From: an uncultured bacterium
GTDB lineage: Bacteria; Planctomycetota; UBA1135; GCA-002686595
Length of the DNA: 17,145 nucleotides
Assembly: GCA_913058555.1 (NCBI GenBank)
Contig: CAJXRJ010000067.1
Span: 1 to 17,145 of the forward strand
Reading direction: 5' to 3'
The notes under the pieces are model-generated. The model was not told the DNA's origin, made no database searches, and saw only the letters and a program-made list of their open reading frames with translations. Shown in pieces: positions 13,307 to 17,145 of this stretch. Made by a program: the position numbers and the translations under genes. Every line of letters starts with the position of its first letter. Position 1 is the first letter of the stretch.

Positions 13307-14433
13307 GGCTTCTCCTTGGCTAGCTCGGCGTGCAGGGCGGCGTAGACGGGCTCGATGCGCTCGTCGATGATCCGGTGTCGTTCGGCGTAGGGGAAGAAGG
13401 CCGCGTTCATGGCGTTGACCGTCACGCGTTCGAGGTCCCCGAGGGTGCAGCCGTAATGCTCCACCGCGACCCGGAACTCCTCAGACATCGTCGTGTGGCT
13501 CATGAGCCGGTTGTCCGTGTTGAGCGTGACCCGATAACCCTCGCGGAGGAAGTAGGGGAACGGGTGGTCCGCCAGGCTCTTCACCGCGCCGGTGTGCACG
13601 TTGCTCTGGAGGCAGCATTCGATCGGGATGCGGTGATCCAAAACGTATGCGGCGAGGCTGCCCACTTTGATGACCTTGCCGTCGTAGATGGCGATGTCGT
13701 CGATGAGGTGCGTGCCGTGGCCGATGCGGTGGGCGCCGCAGAACTGAAGGGCCTGCCAGATGCTCTCGGGGCCAAAGCTCTCGCCGGCGTGGATCGTGAG
13801 GGAACCATTCCGGCGCTTGATGAGCTGGAAAGCTTCGATGTGGTGCTTGGGCGGGTGGCCGGCTTCCTCGCCGGCAAGGTCGAAGCCGAAGCAGCCGCGG
13901 CCAAACCAGGAAACGGCGAGCTCCGCGAGCTTCAGCGACAGCTCTGCGGACTGGTTCCGCATGGCGCAGACGATGACGCCGGACTCGATGCCAAAGTCGG
14001 CCTTGGCTCGGCCGAGCCCCTTGACCACCGCGCCCATGACGGCGTCGAGGCCCAGCCCGCTTGACGTGTGGAAGTGGGGCGCGAAGCGGACCTCGAAGTA
14101 GACGCAGCTCTCGGCGGCCAGGTCTTCACCCAGCTCGTAGGCGACCCGCTCGAGGGCCTCCGCCGTCTGCATCACGGCAATTGTGTGCCGGAAGCCCTCC
14201 AGGTACTGGGCGAGGGAGCCCTTGTCGGCGCCCTCGAAGAACCACTGACCCAGGCGCACGGGGTCGTTTTCCGGCAGCTCGCCGTAGCCGCTCTTCTGGG
14301 CTAGGTCGAGCACCGTGGCGGGCCGCAGGCAGCCATCGAGGTGCTCGTGGAGGAGCACCTTCGGGGCGCGGCGGAGGATGTCCTCGGAGAGGGGGGCGTT
14401 TGCGGTGGTGGAGCGGTCGGGCCTGAGGGTCAT
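13303..14433 (-). CDS. add: Adenosine deaminase
   Basis: A 376-residue zinc amidohydrolase that converts adenosine to inosine in purine salvage. Metal and catalytic motifs are in order. LLHEHLDG (27-34) supplies two zinc His (29, 31), HAGE (215-218) a zinc His and the general-acid Glu218, and RIGHGTHL (236-243) the catalytic His239. SNVHTGAVKSLADHP (277-291) is the usual substrate-side loop, and LNTDNRLMSHTTMS (304-317) carries Asp307. HEHLDG replaces the more usual HVHLDG; TDNR is the form common in bacterial enzymes. Start chosen at ATG 14431-14433, because a longer frame to 14562 lies under the divergent gltX start region. No Shine-Dalgarno sequence is visible. First gene of a four-gene leftward operon, divergent from gltX, with 134 bp between the starts. 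Relatives such as aminofutalosine deaminases share the fold, so the substrate is likely but not proven. Confidence 0.93.
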   Translation of the reverse strand: MTLRPDRSTTANAPLSEDILRRAPKVLLHEHLDGCLRPATVLDLAQKSGYGELPENDPVRLGQWFFEGADKGSLAQYLEGFRHTIAVMQTAEALERVAYELGEDLAAESCVYFEVRFAPHFHTSSGLGLDAVMGAVVKGLGRAKADFGIESGVIVCAMRNQSAELSLKLAELAVSWFGRGCFGFDLAGEEAGHPPKHHIEAFQLIKRRNGSLTIHAGESFGPESIWQALQFCGAHRIGHGTHLIDDIAIYDGKVIKVGSLAAYVLDHRIPIECCLQSNVHTGAVKSLADHPFPYFLREGYRVTLNTDNRLMSHTTMSEEFRVAVEHYGCTLGDLERVTVNAMNAAFFPYAERHRIIDERIEPVYAALHAELAKEKP

Positions 14434-14567
14434 AGGCGGAGTGTAGTGCTCGATCCTTGACCCTTGGCCCTCTCGTCTCCGTATCCTGTTCGGCGCTTCC
14501 GCGTCCCGAACCCAGCGGCTGCGCCCCTTCCGAGCGGGCGCGCCTCCCCAGACCCACTGCACCCGCC
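14434..14567. promoter_or_regulatory. Divergent add / gltX promoter region
   Basis: 134 bp between the two start codons, so promoters for both transcripts probably lie here. On the + strand TTGACC (14457-14462) and TATCCT (14482-14487) make a candidate sigma-70 promoter for gltX with a long 19-nt spacer. On the - strand TACACT lies about 6 nt before the add ATG, which would suggest a nearly leaderless transcript, but no good -35 box pairs with it. No T-box leader is seen. Confidence 0.35.
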
Positions 14568-16037
14568 GTGACCGACCTCCGCGTCCGAATCGCTCCCAGC
14601 CCCACGGGCACCGTCCACCTAGGGCTTTGCCGCACCGCGCTCTTCAACTGGGCCTACGCCAAGAAGCGCGGCGGCACCTTCGTCCTTCGGATCGAAGACA
14701 CCGACAAGACGCGCAGCACCGGTGAGAGCGAGGCGGCCATCCTGAAGGGGCTAGCGTGGCTCGGCATCGACTGGGACGAGGGGCCCGGAGAGACGGGTGG
14801 GCCCTACGGGCCGTACCGCCAGAGCGAGCGTGTCGACCGGCACACCGCCGCCGCCCAGGGGCTGCTGGAGCGGGGGATCGCGTACCGGTGCTTCTGCAGC
14901 ACCGAGCGACTGACCGAGCTGCGAGAGGCCCAGGAGAAGGCGAAGCAAAACCCGCGCTACGACGGCCACTGCCGGGATCTCGATCCCAAGGACACGGCCG
15001 CCCGCGCTGCGGCGGGGGAGGAGTACGTGCTCCGGTTCCGCGTGCCGGAGGGGTCCACGGAGTTCGAAGACCTCGTGCGGGGCAAGGTCAAGTTCGAGCA
15101 CGCCGAGATCGACGATTGGGTCATGGTGCGCCGGGGCGGGGCGCCGACCTACAACTTCGTGGTCGTGTGCGACGACGTCGCCATGAAGATCAGCCACGTG
15201 TTCCGCGGCGAGGAGCACCTCGTCAACACGCCCAAGCAAATCCTGCTGTACAAGGCCCTTGGGGACGACGCGCCCCGCTTTGGGCACCTGCCGCTCATGC
15301 TGGGCAAGGACCGGAAGAAGCTGTCGAAGCGCTCTGGCGACACGGCGCTCGGTGACTACGTCGCCAACGGCTACCCGCGCGAGGCGATTGTGAACTTCCT
15401 GTGCCTGCAGGGCTGGGCCCTGGACGGGGAGACCGACGTCTTCAGCCTCGACACGTTTGTTGAGAATTTCGACATTGCGGACGTGCAGAAGGCCGGCGCC
15501 GTCTTCGACATCGACAAGTTCCGCTGGCTGAGCGGTGACACGATCCGGCGCATGTCGGTTTCGGGGCTCGCCGATGAGCTCGTCCCCTTCGTGGAGAAGG
15601 CGGGGCTCATGACCGCTGACGAAATCCATGGGCGCCGCGGTTGGTTCGAACGCCTCGTGGCGGGGGAGCAGGAGCGCATCGAGCTCTTCTCTGAGTTCCC
15701 CGCGCGCGTGAGTCCGTTCTTCGAGGCCGACGATTCGGTGACCTATGACCCGAAGGCGGAGAAGAACAGCCGCAAACAAGAGGCGCGTTTGGAGACCCTT
15801 GCGGCCTACGCCGAATGGCTGGCCGGGCGCCCCGAGGACGAGGGCGCGGAAGCGCTCGGAGCGGCCAGCAAGGCCTGGATTACGGATCGGGGAATGAAGA
15901 TCCCGGCCCTCTTTCAGCCCCTGCGGTGTGCCCTGACAGGCCAGCCCGGCGGGCGGGATCTGTTCGACTGCATCTCCTTGCTCGGGCGTGCGGCGACCCT
16001 CGCCCGCATCGGCGCGGGGATCGAACGGCTGGCCTGA
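14568..16037 (+). CDS. gltX: Glutamyl-tRNA synthetase
   Basis: A 489-residue class I aminoacyl-tRNA synthetase that charges tRNA-Glu with glutamate, using ATP. The HIGH-type motif is HLGL (17-20) within APSPTGTVHLGLCRTALFNW (9-28), and the KMSKS-type motif is KLSKR (251-255). LRIEDTDKTRST (40-51) is the glutamate/ATP pocket signature. CFC (108-110) with YDGHC (131-135) resembles the zinc-binding cysteines of many GluRS. The C-terminal 150 residues form the helical anticodon-binding domain, ending in the usual LFQPLRCALTG-x-G-x-LFDCISLLG. The start is GTG 14568, giving MTDLRVRIAPSPTG; an in-frame extension to 14457 adds 37 residues with no family match and removes the promoter region. Length is standard. 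Whether it is discriminating, or also charges tRNA-Gln for GatCAB, cannot be decided here. A strong hairpin follows the stop codon. Confidence 0.96.
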   Translation: MTDLRVRIAPSPTGTVHLGLCRTALFNWAYAKKRGGTFVLRIEDTDKTRSTGESEAAILKGLAWLGIDWDEGPGETGGPYGPYRQSERVDRHTAAAQGLLERGIAYRCFCSTERLTELREAQEKAKQNPRYDGHCRDLDPKDTAARAAAGEEYVLRFRVPEGSTEFEDLVRGKVKFEHAEIDDWVMVRRGGAPTYNFVVVCDDVAMKISHVFRGEEHLVNTPKQILLYKALGDDAPRFGHLPLMLGKDRKKLSKRSGDTALGDYVANGYPREAIVNFLCLQGWALDGETDVFSLDTFVENFDIADVQKAGAVFDIDKFRWLSGDTIRRMSVSGLADELVPFVEKAGLMTADEIHGRRGWFERLVAGEQERIELFSEFPARVSPFFEADDSVTYDPKAEKNSRKQEARLETLAAYAEWLAGRPEDEGAEALGAASKAWITDRGMKIPALFQPLRCALTGQPGGRDLFDCISLLGRAATLARIGAGIERLA

Positions 16038-16048
16038 GCAGAGCCTGA

Positions 16049-16076
16049 GGGGGGGGCAGCGACCGGCGCCCCTCCC
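16049..16076 (+). terminator. GC hairpin after gltX
   Basis: Eight consecutive G plus C (16049-16057) pair with GCCCCTCCC (16068-16076) in a 9-bp stem with one G-U pair and a 10-nt loop. It begins 11 nt after the gltX stop. It is followed by AT-poor sequence with no T tract, so it may act as a terminator-like or mRNA-protecting structure. The G run is also a common site for sequencing length error. Confidence 0.45.
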
Positions 16077-16130
16077 ATACCGCCGGAAAAACCTACGGGC
16101 CTGGCCCTTTCTGGCCGATGCCCTTTGGGC

Positions 16131-16751
16131 ATGCCTGAATCCTCCGAATCCCTGGAACGTCGCCGCGCCGATCTCCTGAATGAGGTCGCGGAACGCCTCG
16201 AAGATCAGAACCATCGGACCCGGCGTCAGCCCCGCGACGCAAATCCCTCGAGGGCACGGATGCGCCTGCTGCTCATCCCGGCCTTTGCCATCTTCATCTT
16301 CATCCAGTTCGGAAGCCGCGCCGGTGCTCCACTCGGTGTTCACGCGGCGTTCACCCCCGGTGACGGCACGTCCTTCGCCGGGCCGCGGGTCTTTCGGAAC
16401 GGAGTGGAGGAGTCTATCCGGCTCGCCCCAGGCGACGTCGTGGGGGCGACTTCCGGATCGGGAAGCACGCTCGAGCTCGGCGGTGGACGGCTTGCTCTCG
16501 AGCCCGGCGCACGGGCCGCGGTCGCCAGTCTCATGCCGCCACGGGTCAGGATGATCGGCGGTCGAGCCCACGTCTCGGGCCGGCTCCGCGTGGTGACCGC
16601 CCACGGCATTCTCGATCTTGAGAGCGGCTCCGCCGACCTGACCCTCGGCGACCAGGGCCTTACGGTCACCCTGCGTGTGGGGGAAGCGAGCCTGATCTCC
16701 CCCGATGGGCAATTTGAGCTGGTACCGGGCAAGGCCCACCGCTCGCAGTAG
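16131..16751 (+). CDS. FecR-like membrane-anchored protein
   Basis: A 206-residue single-pass membrane protein. It starts at ATG 16131; a TTG two codons upstream is less likely. Residues 1-44 are charged and helical, probably cytoplasmic. Residues 45-62 (RLLLIPAFAIFIFIQFGS) are one transmembrane helix with positively charged residues in front, placing the rest outside. Residues 70-206 look like a FecR-type beta domain: a GD-x-V step at 101-103 (PGDVVGATSGSGSTLELG), GGRLALEPGARAAV, then HGILDLESGSADLTLGDQG, and a closing VGEASLISPDGQFELVPG. FecR proteins usually signal to an ECF sigma factor, but no sigma gene is adjacent; the only one here is 8 kb away. The N-terminus lacks the recognisable FecR anti-sigma helix pattern, so it could be a structural relative with another role. 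A 93-bp gap separates it from gltX. Confidence 0.78.
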   Translation: MPESSESLERRRADLLNEVAERLEDQNHRTRRQPRDANPSRARMRLLLIPAFAIFIFIQFGSRAGAPLGVHAAFTPGDGTSFAGPRVFRNGVEESIRLAPGDVVGATSGSGSTLELGGGRLALEPGARAAVASLMPPRVRMIGGRAHVSGRLRVVTAHGILDLESGSADLTLGDQGLTVTLRVGEASLISPDGQFELVPGKAHRSQ

Positions 16752-16783
16752 ATCTCCCGAGGTGCGGTCTGCACGATGACCCC

Positions 16784-17145
16784 GTGATCGCCCCTCGCCG
16801 CCTCAGCCACTTTCGACGCGCCGTATTCTGGTGCTTCGAGCGCACCGCGATGCTCTTGGGCGGGCGAGTCCTTTACAGGCGCTGGTTCTTGGGCCCGAAG
16901 AGGCTGCACGTTCGCGAGGAGTCGATTTCCGTACCGGGACTCCCGGCCGCCCTGGAGGGATTCACGGTCGTCCATCTGTCGGACCTGCATGCCGGGCCCT
17001 TCCTCGGGAAGGGAGCCTTGGGCACCGTCATCGAGCGGCTCCAAGCCCTCAGCCCCGACGTGGTTTGTTGGACGGGCGACTACGTCGTGCACGGCGTTCA
17101 CAACATCGAGCCGGTGCTGCCCGAGCTCCGAAAGTGCGTCGGGGC
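16784..17145 (+). CDS. Calcineurin-like metallophosphoesterase, 3' truncated
   Basis: An open frame reading to the window end with no stop, so only 120 residues are visible. Start taken as GTG 16784; a later ATG at 16850 (residue 23) is possible. The first metal-binding motif is VVHLSDLHAG (62-71), with Asp67 and His69, and the second is PDVVCWTGDYVVHG (91-104), with Asp99. The third (GNHE/D) lies beyond the window. The pattern is that of the YkuE/YaeI-like branch of calcineurin-like phosphoesterases (PF00149), which act on phosphoesters such as UDP-diacylglucosamine or phospholipid products. The N-terminal 40 residues are basic with a hydrophobic patch (FWCFERTAMLLGG), perhaps a membrane-binding helix. 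It follows the FecR-like gene by 32 bp, in the same direction. The substrate is unknown. Confidence 0.9.
   Translation, partial: MIAPRRLSHFRRAVFWCFERTAMLLGGRVLYRRWFLGPKRLHVREESISVPGLPAALEGFTVVHLSDLHAGPFLGKGALGTVIERLQALSPDVVCWTGDYVVHGVHNIEPVLPELRKCVG

Noticed and set aside
14751..16739. 662-residue reverse-strand ORF across gltX and the FecR-like gene
   Set aside because: Opposite two clear genes; low-complexity high-GC shadow with no domain features.

Overview
This is a GC-rich bacterial chromosomal window (about two thirds G+C by eye) with sixteen protein-coding genes, two of them cut by the window ends. There is no rRNA, tRNA, CRISPR array, transposase or phage gene. Three traits together suggest Planctomycetota or a related soil or marine lineage: an ECF sigma factor of the Acidobacteria/Planctomycetes type (TIGR02999-like), a secreted CAP-domain protein, and many starts without a clear Shine-Dalgarno sequence. 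That assignment is an inference. Bases 1-49 are not genomic. They are an untrimmed Illumina Nextera i5 adapter, so the first gene is cut by a contig end.

Layout. 50-846 (+) is the 3' part of a beta-propeller-like protein. It converges with a secreted CAP/SCP-domain protein (853-2265, -) that has a 12-bp tandem repeat behind its signal peptide. Next is a small cupin-like DUF4863 protein (2401-2853, -), divergent from a large membrane protein (2914-5196, +) that resembles GT-C/TMTC-type mannosyltransferases. Two tRNA wobble-base modification genes follow, queF (5321-5671) and mnmD (5702-6469). mnmD overlaps the convergent gene for a secreted propeller protein (6431-7621, -). An ECF sigma factor (7745-8335, +) diverges from that gene.

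The most unusual part is 8605-10877. It holds two adjacent paralogous radical SAM enzymes with SPASM-like C-terminal cysteines, 2 bp apart and translationally coupled, with no recognisable substrate gene beside them. The second overlaps the end of a convergent four-gene operon by 47 bp. That operon reads leftward from about 14433: adenosine deaminase (add), alpha/beta esterase, MmcQ/YjbR-like protein, GT4 glycosyltransferase. Each junction is a 4-nt stop/start overlap.

Divergent from add is gltX (14568-16037, +), followed by a strong GC hairpin, a FecR-like membrane-anchored protein (16131-16751) and the 5' part of a calcineurin-like metallophosphoesterase (16784 to the window end). Most of the window is housekeeping (tRNA charging and modification, purine salvage) mixed with envelope or secreted proteins. 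The radical SAM pair is the best candidate for an undescribed pathway.
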